From: Streptomyces sp. NBC_01445
GTDB taxonomy: Bacteria; Actinomycetota; Actinomycetes; Streptomycetales; Streptomycetaceae
Direction of reading: 5' to 3'
Length of the DNA stretch: 64,000 nucleotides
Assembly: GCF_035918235.1 (NCBI RefSeq)
Contig: NZ_CP109485.1
Span: forward strand, 10,369,346-10,433,345
The position numbers were made by a program, and so were the translations under genes. The notes below the pieces were generated by a model. It did not search any database. It was not told the origin of the DNA and saw only the letters and a program-made list of their open reading frames with translations. Positions 25,822 through 34,936 of this stretch are shown piece by piece; the first letter of the stretch is position 1; each line of letters begins with the position of its first letter.

Positions 25822-26982
25822 GTGGGGGATTCCGAAACCCGTCGCTTCACGCTCCTCTCCGGTGGCGATACGCCAGACCTTCCCGAGGGCCCGGACGAGG
25901 GGCTCGCGGACGTGCTCACCCTGCAGCGGCCGAGCGTGCCGTCGTCGTCGCGGGAGGCCGAGCGCGACCTGTATCAGGACTCGCTGGCGGAGTACTGCTG
26001 GGCCCGGGACGTGGCGGGACTGGCGGCGACCACGCTGAACCAGCTGGTGCAGCCCGTGATCGAGATCTGCACCTTCTACGACGTTCTCCCCTGGGAACTG
26101 ACGTCACGCATGCTCGACCAGTACTTCGCCGGTCCGGGCAAACGCGGTCGTCAGACCGTCCGCAAGAAGATCACGAACATCGACCACTACTTCGCGTTCC
26201 TCGAGCAGCGCTATGCCGGAGAGATCCGCCGCCGGTTCGCGGCGATCGTGGAGTCGCCGGTCGATGCCTTCAACCGGCCCCGGCACCGCGGTGACTTCGG
26301 GCTGCGCATCCCGCCGTCGCGGCAGCAGATGGAGGCGTTCTTCGCCGCCTGGCGGCACAGTCTCGCCGCGGCGCGCAAGTACCCGGTGGCCGTGCGGAAC
26401 TACGTGATGGCCAAGATCACCTACATCTCCGGGGTGCGGGCGTGCGAGCTGTGCCGGGTGCGGATGGGCGATCTGCACTGGGACAACGGCCAGTGGGGCC
26501 GGTTCTTGGTACGGGGCAAGGGCGCGAGAGGGTCAGGCCCGAGGGAGCGCGAGGCGTTCATGTTCGCCGAGGGCCGGGAACTGCTGTGGTGGTACGTCGA
26601 AGAGGTGCGCGGCCTGTTCTGCGATGACCCACTGGACCCGTACGCTCCGTTGTTTCCCTCTGAGCGGTTGCCGGCCGCGCTGGGGGCGGTGCCCGCGGTG
26701 GCGCCGGAGATGCACCCCGACACCTTCCGGCGGGCGCTGCGCGCGGCGTCGCAGGCGCATCTGACCGGAACGGTGACGGTGCTGTTCCCGCATCTGCTGC
26801 GCCACGCGTGCGCGACGCACAACTATGAGGCGGGGATGCCTCTTTGGGATGTTCAGGTGCTGCTCGGGCACCAGTGGCCGACCACGACGATCGGCTATCT
26901 GGCCTCCGCGAAGGCGGATCCGGAGCGGACCTGCTTGGAATCGTCCCGGCGCGCGGTTCGCCGACTGACAGAGGAGACCTGA
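25822..26982 (+). CDS. Tyrosine recombinase/integrase
   Basis: 386 residues from a GTG at 25822. A SAM-like N-terminal domain (about 45-150) is followed by a catalytic domain with the full set of residues: R206 (SGVRACEL), K233 (VRGKGARG), H324 and R327 (FPHLLRHACAT), H350 (LLGHQ) and nucleophile Y359 (TTTIGYLAS). It should cut and rejoin DNA at the element ends. It is the first of three co-directional genes (2-4 bases apart) that look like the mobility module of the 12.7-kb insertion. Confidence 0.92.
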   Translation: MGDSETRRFTLLSGGDTPDLPEGPDEGLADVLTLQRPSVPSSSREAERDLYQDSLAEYCWARDVAGLAATTLNQLVQPVIEICTFYDVLPWELTSRMLDQYFAGPGKRGRQTVRKKITNIDHYFAFLEQRYAGEIRRRFAAIVESPVDAFNRPRHRGDFGLRIPPSRQQMEAFFAAWRHSLAAARKYPVAVRNYVMAKITYISGVRACELCRVRMGDLHWDNGQWGRFLVRGKGARGSGPREREAFMFAEGRELLWWYVEEVRGLFCDDPLDPYAPLFPSERLPAALGAVPAVAPEMHPDTFRRALRAASQAHLTGTVTVLFPHLLRHACATHNYEAGMPLWDVQVLLGHQWPTTTIGYLASAKADPERTCLESSRRAVRRLTEET

Positions 26983-26983
26983 C

Positions 26984-27325
26984 GTGAAGTGGAATCTGCG
27001 CTGGGTGGCGGCCAAGCGCGACATCTGGCGGCCCAGTGACTTGAAGACGGCCTTCGAGGAGGTGGGCTTCACTCCGTCGCTGAGCAAGGTGTGCGCGCTG
27101 TGGTCGGCCAAGCCGCTCACCCTGCGGCTCGACGACCTTGACATGATCTGTGCGGCGCTGCAGTGCACGGTCGCCGACCTGATGGAAGCTGAGCCCTTGG
27201 CGGCCGGCGGCGATCTGGGCGAGAGGCCGCAGGCGGTGGGAGAGCAGCCCCGTGCGGGCAGCGGGCAGCGTCCCGTGCCCAAGCAGACCGGTGAGGCCGG
27301 CGTGCGTCGCCTGCCTCCGAACTGA
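26984..27325 (+). CDS. HTH (Cro/C1-type) protein of the recombinase module
   Basis: 113 residues from a GTG at 26984, two bases after the recombinase stop. Residues 1-70 read as an HTH_26-type DNA-binding domain (DLKTAFEEVGFTPSLSKVCA, then RLDDLDMICAALQCTVADLM). The C-terminal 40 residues are disordered and Gly/Pro-rich. Probably a directionality factor or repressor for the recombinases, as small third proteins are in other multi-recombinase transposons. Confidence 0.8.
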   Translation: MKWNLRWVAAKRDIWRPSDLKTAFEEVGFTPSLSKVCALWSAKPLTLRLDDLDMICAALQCTVADLMEAEPLAAGGDLGERPQAVGEQPRAGSGQRPVPKQTGEAGVRRLPPN

Positions 27326-27328
27326 CCC

Positions 27329-29686
27329 GTGAGCGCGACTCGGCGGCCCATGGCGGGGAGCTGTGAGCTGTGCTGTACGTGGGGCGTTGTGGAGTTGAGC
27401 GGCCTGTGCCCGGAGTGCGCGACCGCGCGCCGCCGCTACCGCAAGGGCGGCACGCACGGCGAGCGGTACCGGGAGGCGTCGTGCCGCCGGTGCGGGTGGC
27501 CGGCGATCGTGTCCAGCGACGGCACATGCCGTTGCTGTCGCCTTCTGATTCGCCTGGGCGGCGACGATGCCTGGCTCACCGCCGAGCTCGCGCGCCAGAG
27601 CCTGCCACCGGGACGTCCTCAGCAACTCGCGCTGCGCCTTCACCCGGTGCGCCTGCCACGGGCCGACCCCCTGCGCCAGACCGACACCCCGCTGGTGCGC
27701 CAGCAGCCGCCCGCCTGGGCCCTGCGCGCGGCCGCGGCGCCCGCGCCGGCCGATGACCCCGCCGTGTGTGTCGAGGAAGTCCCCGGCCAGCTGGGTCTGT
27801 TCCCGCCCTGGCCGCGCACCTTCACCCGCGCCCACGCCTCGCGGATCCGCGACCGGCCCTTGGCGGGGCTCTGCGAAGTGGACGCAGTGCTGCGGGAGAT
27901 GGCCCGCGAGCGCCGCGTCGGCGAGACCTGGATGTTCCACACCAGAAACGGCGCACGCCTTGCCCCTGCCTCCCGGCCACCGGATGAGCAGCGGGTGCGG
28001 CCCGAGGCGCTCGCGGACCTGCCGCAGATGGCGCCGACCTTGAAGGAGGCCTTCGACCGTGCCGGTCTGCTCGCCCGCCCTCGAGCCCGCATCGTCCCGA
28101 CCTGGTACGGGCCCAGGCAGGGGAGTTGCCGCGACTGCCTGGCCTGGACGAACGAGCGAGCCCAACGGTGCGCTGGGTGCCTGAACTGGGCTCATGGCCA
28201 TCCGAGTGGAACCTGTCACCGGTGCGGCCGCTGGGTGGCACTGCACGACGGCTACTGTCGACGCTGCGTGCTGGTCCTCGCCGAGACCGCGTACGACCTG
28301 GACGCCGTAGGACTTCACGGCGGCGACCAGCTGTGGCTCGGCGGCCCCCTGGCCCCGCGGCAACGCACCTCGCGGGTCGGAGACCTCTACGGGCCGCGTC
28401 GCCTGCAGCGCAAGAGGAACCAGGCGGTCCGCGCCTCCCGCCGCGCCCGCTCCACCTGCGCTCCCGGTCCGGTCCCCGGGCAGCTGGAGCTGTTCCACCT
28501 GGCCCGCGACTGGTCCCGCCTGGACCAACGGCGCCTGCCCGCCCTGACCTTCGCCGCCGAGCAGCTGCTCGACGACTTCACGGCCCACGCCCGCGCCCGC
28601 CGATGGGCGTCGAGCACGATCGAGCCCGCCCGGCGCACTCTGCGCGTCCTGCTGGCCCATCTCGGCGCCGAGGCACCACTGCTCGAGGAGGACGTGCGCC
28701 TCCTCGCCCGGCAGGACCACTACTCCGGTGCCCGGCTTCTCGGATACCTCCGCCTGATCGGACACCTCACACCCGACCGGCACGGCAATGCCCATCTCGC
28801 CCGCGCCCGCCGCCTGGCCGACACCGCGCCCGACCCGTTCCGTACGCCCGTGCACCGATGGATCGACGTACTGACCGGAACCGCCGCACGCCGCAGTCAC
28901 CCCCTGTCGCCGGTCACCGTGTGCGGCTACGTACGACGGGCCGTAACGGTCCTCAAAGCCTGGTACTCAAGCGGCATCGAGGACCTCCGCACCGTCACCC
29001 ATGCCCACATCGCTCGCGCCATCACGGAACTCACCGGCCGACCGGCCCAGTCCCGCGCCGTTGCGCTGCGTTCCTTGTTCCGTGCACTCAAGCGCGAAGG
29101 CCTCATCTTCCACGACCCGGCCCAACACGCTCCGGCACCAGCCGTGCACAGCCTGCCCAGACCACTAGACGAGGACAAACTCCGCGGCGCGCTGCGCCTG
29201 ATTCCCGCCGTGCGTACGCAGCTCACTTTCGTGCTCGCCGCCGTCCACGCCCTGAGCGTTCACGATCAGCGCGGCCTGCTCCTCGACGACCTCGACCGCG
29301 CCGCCGGCACGCTCCTCGTGCGCCGCCAAGGCGTGCTCCCGCACACCCTCTTCCTCGACGAACTCACCGGCCGCCTGGTCACGTCGTGGCTGGCAGAGCG
29401 GAACCGCCGCTGGCCAGTCGGCACGAATCCGCATTTGCTCGTCACGGCCCACACCGCCTTCGACCCGGCCCAACCACCGGTGTCCACGGAGGGCATCGGC
29501 AAACCGCTGCGGCGACTGGGGCACCAAATCGGTCGACTGCGCCGCGACCGGATCCTCGACGAGGCCCGGCATACCAGCGATCCGCTGCACTTGGTGCGGC
29601 TGTTCGGGATCCACCCGCGCACCGCCATGACCTATCTATATGCCGCGCACCCGGGGCGTTTCCGGCCCGACGTCGTTGCACCGTGA
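27329..29686 (+). CDS. Large zinc-finger integrase-like protein
   Basis: 785 residues starting four bases after the HTH gene. The N-terminus has Cys-rich fingers (CELCCTWGVVELSGLCPECA and CRRCGWPAIVSSDGTCRCC); a second set lies at about 265-315 (CRDCLAW, CAGC, CHRCGRW, CRRC). The last 350 residues resemble a tyrosine recombinase: a core-binding region (DDFTAHARARRWASSTIEPA) and a C-terminal HPRTAMTYLYAAHPGRF with a candidate Tyr. The usual Arg-His-x-x-Arg set is not clear, so it may be a catalytically divergent partner that binds the ends. The family travels with the upstream recombinase in actinobacteria. Confidence 0.75.
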   Translation: MSATRRPMAGSCELCCTWGVVELSGLCPECATARRRYRKGGTHGERYREASCRRCGWPAIVSSDGTCRCCRLLIRLGGDDAWLTAELARQSLPPGRPQQLALRLHPVRLPRADPLRQTDTPLVRQQPPAWALRAAAAPAPADDPAVCVEEVPGQLGLFPPWPRTFTRAHASRIRDRPLAGLCEVDAVLREMARERRVGETWMFHTRNGARLAPASRPPDEQRVRPEALADLPQMAPTLKEAFDRAGLLARPRARIVPTWYGPRQGSCRDCLAWTNERAQRCAGCLNWAHGHPSGTCHRCGRWVALHDGYCRRCVLVLAETAYDLDAVGLHGGDQLWLGGPLAPRQRTSRVGDLYGPRRLQRKRNQAVRASRRARSTCAPGPVPGQLELFHLARDWSRLDQRRLPALTFAAEQLLDDFTAHARARRWASSTIEPARRTLRVLLAHLGAEAPLLEEDVRLLARQDHYSGARLLGYLRLIGHLTPDRHGNAHLARARRLADTAPDPFRTPVHRWIDVLTGTAARRSHPLSPVTVCGYVRRAVTVLKAWYSSGIEDLRTVTHAHIARAITELTGRPAQSRAVALRSLFRALKREGLIFHDPAQHAPAPAVHSLPRPLDEDKLRGALRLIPAVRTQLTFVLAAVHALSVHDQRGLLLDDLDRAAGTLLVRRQGVLPHTLFLDELTGRLVTSWLAERNRRWPVGTNPHLLVTAHTAFDPAQPPVSTEGIGKPLRRLGHQIGRLRRDRILDEARHTSDPLHLVRLFGIHPRTAMTYLYAAHPGRFRPDVVAP

Positions 29687-29820
29687 AACCTGTTGCCGCG
29701 ACCCTGCACGGCAGGCGGATCCTGGTCGAACGCGTCTGTTCCGGCCGCCCGATCGCGCACGTCGCCGCCGAAATGGGTACCTCCCGTCCCAGCGCCTACA
29801 AAAAAGGGAATGCGCCGCCA
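29683..29820 (+). pseudogene. IS481-like transposase, N-terminal HTH remnant
   Basis: The frame from a GTG at 29683 (overlapping the stop before) reads LHGRRILVERVCSGRPIAHV then AAEMGTSRPSAYKK, the helix-turn-helix start of IS481-type transposases, and then turns into unrelated sequence where the LacI-type gene's 3' end begins. No DDE core follows. An alternative is a natural small fourth gene of the recombinase module that has lost its end. Confidence 0.55.
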
Positions 29821-29833
29821 GGCCCCGGCAGGG

Positions 29834-30665
29834 TCAACTTGGTAGCACTGCCGTGGATTCCCGCACCACCAGCTCGCAGTCGTTGGCAATGACGCCGCGC
29901 CGCGGCTCGCCGTTCAGCATGGCGAGCATCGACTCCGCCGCTACCCGTCCCAGCTCACCCAGCTGCGGATCGATCGTGGTGAGCTGGGGCCGAGACGCCA
30001 GTGCCATGACGTCCCAATTGTCGAAGCCGACGACGGATGCCTCCTCCGACACCTTGATTCCGAGCGCCTGCAGCTGCTCGACGACACCGCGGGCGACCTG
30101 GTCGCTGCCGCAAAAAACCCCGTCGAAGGGCTTTCCGGAGTTGGCGAGGATGCTGGCGGCCTGACGACCCCAGGCCTCGTTCCACTCGCCCCACATGGCC
30201 GAGTGCGTGACGGGTTCGAGCCCGGCCGCGTGAAGCTCGTCCCGCATGCCGGCGTAGCGCAGCCGCGCGGACAGATGCTTCTGCGGCCCCGCGATGTAAG
30301 CGATCCGGCGATGCCCGAGCGCAAGCAGGTGCGAGGTCGCCAGCCTGGCGCCGTGATCGTCGTTGATGACGATCGAGAGGTCCTCTGGGCTCTGGGACCG
30401 GGCAAGCACGTAACAGACCGGAACCTTGGCCGCGATGTCGATCGGCGGCCGAGGCTCCGCGCGACGGCCCGTCACGATGATCGCGTCCACCCCGCGCTCG
30501 AGGAAGGTCTGCAGGTGGTAGCTCTCGCGGATCGCGTCACCGCGCCCGTCGGCAAGCAGAACGGAGATGCGACCGGCCCCGAGAGCATCCTCGATGCCCA
30601 GCATGATGGGGATCGCGAAGCGCGTGAAGCTGTCGGTGGTAAGCAGCGGTGCCGTAGATGCTGTA
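29834..30665 (-). pseudogene. LacI-family regulator lacking its DNA-binding domain
   Basis: About 275 residues from LLTTDSFTRFAIPIMLGIED to the end form a full periplasmic-binding-like effector domain (VINDDHGARLATSHLLALGH, GVFCGSDQVARGVVEQLQAL, SVVGFDNWDVMALASRPQLT). The N-terminal HTH and hinge are missing; upstream the frame turns into Pro/Arg-rich non-coding sequence at about 30665. Another frame just upstream reads KPKYKVTLQDPQYGGVYSIY, unrelated to LacI. The gene is a 5'-truncated remnant, probably by recombination at the TetR side. Confidence 0.75.
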
Positions 30666-30743
30666 GACGCCGCCGTACTGCGGATCCTGCAAGGTGACCT
30701 TGTACTTCGGCTTGCGGGGGCTGGGCGAGGCGGTGTTGCCGGG

Positions 30744-31361
30744 TCATGCAGGCGCGGATCGCAGGCTTCCGTTGGGCATGCCGACCTCGCGTTCCACGGT
30801 GTCCCAGACAAGGGAATGGACATCGCCGTACGGGGCGTCGCCCCGCATGGATGTCTGGACCAGGACCCCGTCGACGAGGACGAGGATGCGCAGGGCACTG
30901 GCCTTCGGGTCGGCCATCTGGAAGGCGCCCGCTGCCCGGCCGAGCCGGAGGATCTCCGTCAGGACGTCGAGTCCGTCGAGCATGCGCCGGTCCACTTCGG
31001 CCGCGAGTTCCGGTCGGCGCGGGGCGGCGACCCAGGCGCTCATCCAGATGCGGGCCTGCTCCGTCCCCAGGCCCAGCATCCTGCCCACGAGCGCGGCGAG
31101 CGCCTCGGCGGGAGGCAGTTCATGCAGGGCTTGGCGGTCGCGGTCGTTGTGCGCGGCAGTGGTCTGGGCGAAGGCGGCGACGACCAGGTCGTCGACCGTG
31201 GGGAAGTAGTGATGGATCAACCCGGAGGTCACGCCCAGTACTTGGGCCACGTCCCGGGACGTGATCCGGTCGAGACCTACGGTGTCGGCCAGTGACAGGG
31301 CTGCCTCGATGATCTCTTGGCGGCGCTCCTCGGGGGATCGGCGGCTGACCTTCTTCGGCAT
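30744..31361 (-). CDS. TetR-family repressor
   Basis: 205 residues from an ATG at 31361 (MPKKVSRRSPEERRQ); the longer frame upstream is non-coding in character. The N-terminal TetR HTH is complete (DRITSRDVAQVLGVTSGLIH-HYFPTVDDL) and the ligand domain has the usual helical layout with GEDxW-like RIWMSAWVAAPRRPEL. It is divergent from the permease gene, with a paired palindrome between them, so it probably represses the permease/hydrolase operon and is released by the transported compound or a product of it. Confidence 0.88.
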   Translation of the reverse strand: MPKKVSRRSPEERRQEIIEAALSLADTVGLDRITSRDVAQVLGVTSGLIHHYFPTVDDLVVAAFAQTTAAHNDRDRQALHELPPAEALAALVGRMLGLGTEQARIWMSAWVAAPRRPELAAEVDRRMLDGLDVLTEILRLGRAAGAFQMADPKASALRILVLVDGVLVQTSMRGDAPYGDVHSLVWDTVEREVGMPNGSLRSAPA

Positions 31362-31477
31362 GCCGGACAGTCTATTGACCGCTCGCTCAACGCAGAACGC
31401 CCGGGTCGAGGCGTGACCACGCGGCGGCCACCGCCAACACAGGCAGACGTGAGTCTTGACGCCCCTCACACCCCCCT

Positions 31478-31518
31478 GTTGAATACCTGCTCAATACGCA
31501 GTTGAGCATCTGTTCAAC
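31478..31518. promoter_or_regulatory. Paired operator for the TetR repressor
   Basis: GTTGAATACCTGCTCAA (31478-31494) and TTGAGCATCTGTTCAAC (31502-31518) are inverted copies of one another (14 of 17 positions) and each is itself a TTGA...TCAA imperfect palindrome. The right copy ends three bases before the GGAGG site of the permease gene, where a bound repressor would block transcription or initiation. Typical size and position for a TetR operator. Confidence 0.65.
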
Positions 31519-31532
31519 ATGGAGGTGTCGTG

Positions 31533-32984
31533 ATGCCCGCTTCAGGAGACACACGGACAGAAGTACCACCCACGCCATCCGCCCAGGTCGATGGATCGGC
31601 CCCCCAGGACGCATTTGGCAAGGTCGAGACCCGCGGCATCGACCACGTCCCCGAGGATGAGCGCCACGGGCGCCCCTTCGAGCTGTTCCCGGTGTGGCTG
31701 TCGTCCAACGTCGGCTACCTCTACATCCTGCTCGGCGGCTCGCTGTCGGTCCTGGGCCTGAGCGTCGCCCAGGCGTTCGCCGTGCTGTTCCTCGGCAGCC
31801 TGTTCTGGGGACTGGTCGGGTTCCTCGCCGTCAGCGGTCCCGCCTCGGGCGCACCGAGTCAAGTCGTCACCCGTGCCGTGTTCGGGATCCGGGGCAACCG
31901 GATCTTCGGCGCCGCCCTCCAGTGGCTGGTCGCCGTCACCTACGAGGGCATCAACCTCGCCCTCGGCGCCCTGGCCAGCTTCTCGCTCCTCGACTCGGTC
32001 GGTCTCCATCCCGCCGTGTGGATCAAGGTCGCGCTCACCGTGATGATCGGCGTCGCGGCGTTCGCCCTCAGCCTGTACGGGCACGCCACGATCGTCCGCT
32101 TCAGCGTGCTGTTCTGCGTGCTCCTCGGCGCCTGCGGACTGCTCCTGGGGGGCTTCGTGACGCAGCACGCAAGCCTCCACCCGGCCCACTTCACCGCACT
32201 GCACGGCCACGACCTGTTCGCAGCCGCTCTGATCGGCTTCGCCCTCATCGCCTCCGCACCGCTGTCCTGGTCGAACGGCGCCGACTACGCCCGTTACCTG
32301 CCCCGCGACGTCAGCAAATGGAAGGTGGCCCTCAGCACGGCCGCCGGCGGCTTCCTGCCCTCCGTGGTGATGGGCGGCATCGGCATCCTCGCCGGGACCG
32401 CGGTCGACATGAGCGACCCACAGAACGCGATGCGCGCCATCGTCCCCGGCTGGTTCTACGCCATCTTCCTCGCGGTCATCGTCGTCAGCTCGGTCGCCAA
32501 CAACGTCATGACCACCTACTCCTCGGGGCTGTCCCTGCAGGCCATCGGCGTACGCATGAGCCGCTCCCGCTCCGTGCTCATCGACGCGGTCCTCGGCGGC
32601 GCCTTGTGTGCCTACGCTCTGCTCTCCCCGAGTTTCCTGACGTCCCTCAACAACATCCTGGCCCTGACCGTCACCTTCCTGGGCCCGCTGCTGGCCATCT
32701 ACGCCACCGACATCGTCCTGCGACGCAACCGCTACGACGGCCTCGCACTGCACCAGGAGCAGCCGGGCGCCCCGTTCTGGTACCGACGCGGCTACCGCCC
32801 CGCCGGCATCATCGCGCTGGTCACCGGCACCGTCGTAGCGCTCCTGTTCGTCGACACCACGCTCTTCGTGGGGCCGGGCACCAGTGCTCTGGGCGGTCTC
32901 GACCTGTCGGCGCTGCTCGGCCCGCTCACCGCCGCCGCCGTCTACCGCCTGCTCGGAAAGAACCGGGAGACGGCCCGCCCGTGA
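31533..32984 (+). CDS. NCS1-type cytosine/purine permease
   Basis: 483 residues from an ATG at 31533, seven bases after GGAGG (a GTG at 31530 is too close). About twelve hydrophobic segments; a conserved NCS1-like N-terminus (RHGRPFELFPVWLSSNVGYL), the substrate-site helix SNGADYARYLPRDVSKWKVA and a central VVSSVANNVMTTYSSGLSLQ stretch. It should import a nucleobase or related heterocycle through the cytoplasmic membrane with a cation. It shares an operon with the metallo-hydrolase downstream (GTGA overlap). Confidence 0.88.
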   Translation: MPASGDTRTEVPPTPSAQVDGSAPQDAFGKVETRGIDHVPEDERHGRPFELFPVWLSSNVGYLYILLGGSLSVLGLSVAQAFAVLFLGSLFWGLVGFLAVSGPASGAPSQVVTRAVFGIRGNRIFGAALQWLVAVTYEGINLALGALASFSLLDSVGLHPAVWIKVALTVMIGVAAFALSLYGHATIVRFSVLFCVLLGACGLLLGGFVTQHASLHPAHFTALHGHDLFAAALIGFALIASAPLSWSNGADYARYLPRDVSKWKVALSTAAGGFLPSVVMGGIGILAGTAVDMSDPQNAMRAIVPGWFYAIFLAVIVVSSVANNVMTTYSSGLSLQAIGVRMSRSRSVLIDAVLGGALCAYALLSPSFLTSLNNILALTVTFLGPLLAIYATDIVLRRNRYDGLALHQEQPGAPFWYRRGYRPAGIIALVTGTVVALLFVDTTLFVGPGTSALGGLDLSALLGPLTAAAVYRLLGKNRETARP

Positions 32985-33805
32985 CTCCCCAGCCCCCGCA
33001 CGGCACCCCCGCCACACCAGCGTCCTCCCCCCAACTGCCTGTCGCCGAGACCTGGTTCACCACCACACGGATCGACGACGCCATCACCCTGATCCACGAA
33101 CCACACGTGCACCCCTTCCTGCAGGCCAACACCTGGTACATCCGGGGCCGAGACCGCAGCCTCCTCATCGACACCGGCCTGGGCGTGGCACCACTGCGCC
33201 CGGCGTTCCCGCAGCTGTTCGCCGACGAACCCATCGTCGTGATCACCCATGGACACCTCGATCACATGGGCGGCGCCCACGAGTTCGCCGACTGCCGCGC
33301 ACACCAGGCCGAGGCCGTCGAGACCCCACCACCCGGAGCCCTGGCCTCCGCCGCCCTCTTCGACGAACTCGGCATGGCGGCAACCGACACCCCGAACGTG
33401 CCGCACCTGCTGATCTCGGCTCTCCCACACGAGGACTACGACCCGGGGAGCTACCGGCTGCGCCCGACCCGGGTAAGTCGGCTTCTGGCCGAGAGCGACA
33501 CCATCGGCCTCGGCGACCGCGACCTCACCGTGCTCCACCTGCCCGGCCACAGCCCCGGCAGCATCGCCCTGTATGAGCCGGAGACACAGACGCTCTTCTC
33601 CGGCGACGTCGTCTACGACGACCGACTGCTCGACGACATCCACGGCGCCGACCCATGCGCATACATAGCCACCATGACCCGGCTGCTGGAACTCCCCGTC
33701 CGTGTGGTTCACCCCGGCCACGGCCCGTCCTTCGACGGCGTACGCCTACGCGAACTCGCCGCCGCATACATCGCCTCACACCGCGTCACCCAGGACATGG
33801 CGTGA
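32981..33805 (+). CDS. Metallo-beta-lactamase-fold hydrolase
   Basis: 274 residues from a GTG at 32981. Metal ligands: HGHLDH in VITHGHLDHMGG, the third His in LPGHSPGSIALYE, Asp in FSGDVVYDD and His in VHPGHGPSF, so both zinc sites look complete. It is a cytosolic hydrolase without signal peptide. Coupled to the permease gene, it probably opens or hydrolyses the imported compound; a lactone, cyclic amide or thioester are all possible. Confidence 0.88.
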   Translation: MTPQPPHGTPATPASSPQLPVAETWFTTTRIDDAITLIHEPHVHPFLQANTWYIRGRDRSLLIDTGLGVAPLRPAFPQLFADEPIVVITHGHLDHMGGAHEFADCRAHQAEAVETPPPGALASAALFDELGMAATDTPNVPHLLISALPHEDYDPGSYRLRPTRVSRLLAESDTIGLGDRDLTVLHLPGHSPGSIALYEPETQTLFSGDVVYDDRLLDDIHGADPCAYIATMTRLLELPVRVVHPGHGPSFDGVRLRELAAAYIASHRVTQDMA

Positions 33806-33973
33806 CGGCGCAGTCGGGAAACCCTCCGGCCGGAGCCGGACTCGAAGACATCCACGGCAACGCCACCGCCCCCCGGGGCCATCAACACCCCCGCCCCTCA
33901 CCGCTCTGCACATCAGCCACGACTCCCAACTTCCCCTGCAGTCACGGCCTCTACGCTACGAGGGGAAGGTCAG

Positions 33974-34252
33974 ATGGACGCCGTCCTCTACGTCGACCGC
34001 ACCGGCATCCCCTGGCGGTAGTTGCCGCACGACTTCGCACCATGGGAGACGGTGTACGGATACTTCGCCGACTGGCAGAAGGACGGTGTCTTCGACCAGC
34101 TCAACGGGCTTCTCCGCCGCCTGGTCCGTGAGTTCGGCGAGTACAGCACGCATGAGCTCGGCATCCAGCCCGAGGCGTACGAGACGAAGCTGGACGTGGA
34201 CTTCGCCCTGCTGTGCGACCAGGACCCGGCCGCCGCGAGGGCCCGCCAGTGA
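33974..34252 (+). pseudogene. IS5-family transposase remnant with an in-frame TAG
   Basis: The frame from an ATG at 33974 reads MDAVLYVDRTGIPWR, then TAG at 34019-34021, then LPHDFAPWETVYGYFADWQK. The pattern DRTGIPWRxLPxDFxPWxTVY is the N-terminal domain of IS5-like transposases, where the stop replaces a Tyr or Gln codon. After about LRRLVRE the sequence is no longer transposase-like (STHELGIQPEAYETKLDVDF) and may be the end of another lost gene. Confidence 0.75.
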
Positions 34253-34270
34253 TCTGGCGGGCCCTCGCGG
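34233..34270. terminator. Perfect 17-bp hairpin between convergent genes
   Basis: CCGCGAGGGCCCGCCAG (34233-34249), loop TGAT, and the exact complement CTGGCGGGCCCTCGCGG (34254-34270). It lies ten bases beyond the stop of the leftward cupin gene and over the end of the rightward remnant, so it can stop transcription from both sides. Confidence 0.85.
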
Positions 34271-34280
34271 CGGGGTGCGT

Positions 34281-34775
34281 CTAGGCGTCAAGCATGTCCG
34301 TGAAGTAGGTGTCGTGTCGCATCTGGAAGGCCTTGGCTTCTTCGCGGCCGCGTTCCGCGTACTCTGCGGCCTTCTCGAAGTACTCCTCGCGCGGCGCACC
34401 CGGCGAGAAGATCATCATCATGGACAGCGGCTCATCGGAGTCGTTCTGGAAGGCATGCAGGCCACCGGCGGGCACGTAGAGGAAGTCTCCCTCCCCGCCC
34501 TTGATCCAGCGTTCGCCGTTGTAGAACTGGACCTCGCCGGAGAGCACGTAGAACGACTCCGAGATCGCCCGGTGGAAGTGCTCTTTGGCGCCCATGGTCT
34601 TCGGTCCCATGTCGACCTTGTACAGGCCGTACTCGCCCCCGGTCGTCTCCTCGGTGGCCACGTAGCTGATGTTGGTGGCGCCGATGAAGCCGGTGTCGGG
34701 CTCCTCGGCCGAGGGTCGGTACTTCGCGCTGATCTCGCCGTTGTCGTTGAGGTAGCGAGGGTCGGGGTACGACAC
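34281..34775 (-). CDS. Cupin-domain protein
   Basis: 164 residues from a GTG at 34775 with AAGGAA upstream. Cupin motif 1 is GAKEHFHRAISESFYVLSGE (metal ligands His, His, Glu) and motif 2 is GDFLYVPAGGLHAFQN (His). A single-domain metal-binding beta-barrel, probably an isomerase, dioxygenase or sensor. It precedes an MFS exporter (co-directional) and ends at the strong hairpin. The substrate cannot be read. Confidence 0.88.
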   Translation of the reverse strand: MSYPDPRYLNDNGEISAKYRPSAEEPDTGFIGATNISYVATEETTGGEYGLYKVDMGPKTMGAKEHFHRAISESFYVLSGEVQFYNGERWIKGGEGDFLYVPAGGLHAFQNDSDEPLSMMMIFSPGAPREEYFEKAAEYAERGREEAKAFQMRHDTYFTDMLDA

Positions 34776-34936
34776 GATGGTTCCTTTCGTGAGGGCGGTT
34801 TGACGCCGCGACGGGATTCTTCAGACACAGCGGTTGGGTGAGGGCAGTGACACGCCCATCTGCGGCGTTGTCGCAGGTGGGCGGGCTGGGCCGAATGGAC
34901 GTGGTGACTCGCCCGGTCCGTGGTGCGGCCGGTCAC

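Noticed and set aside
26558..28900. 780-codon open frame on the minus strand
   Set aside because: Shadow of the recombinase and zinc-finger genes, which have catalytic and Cys motifs on the plus strand.
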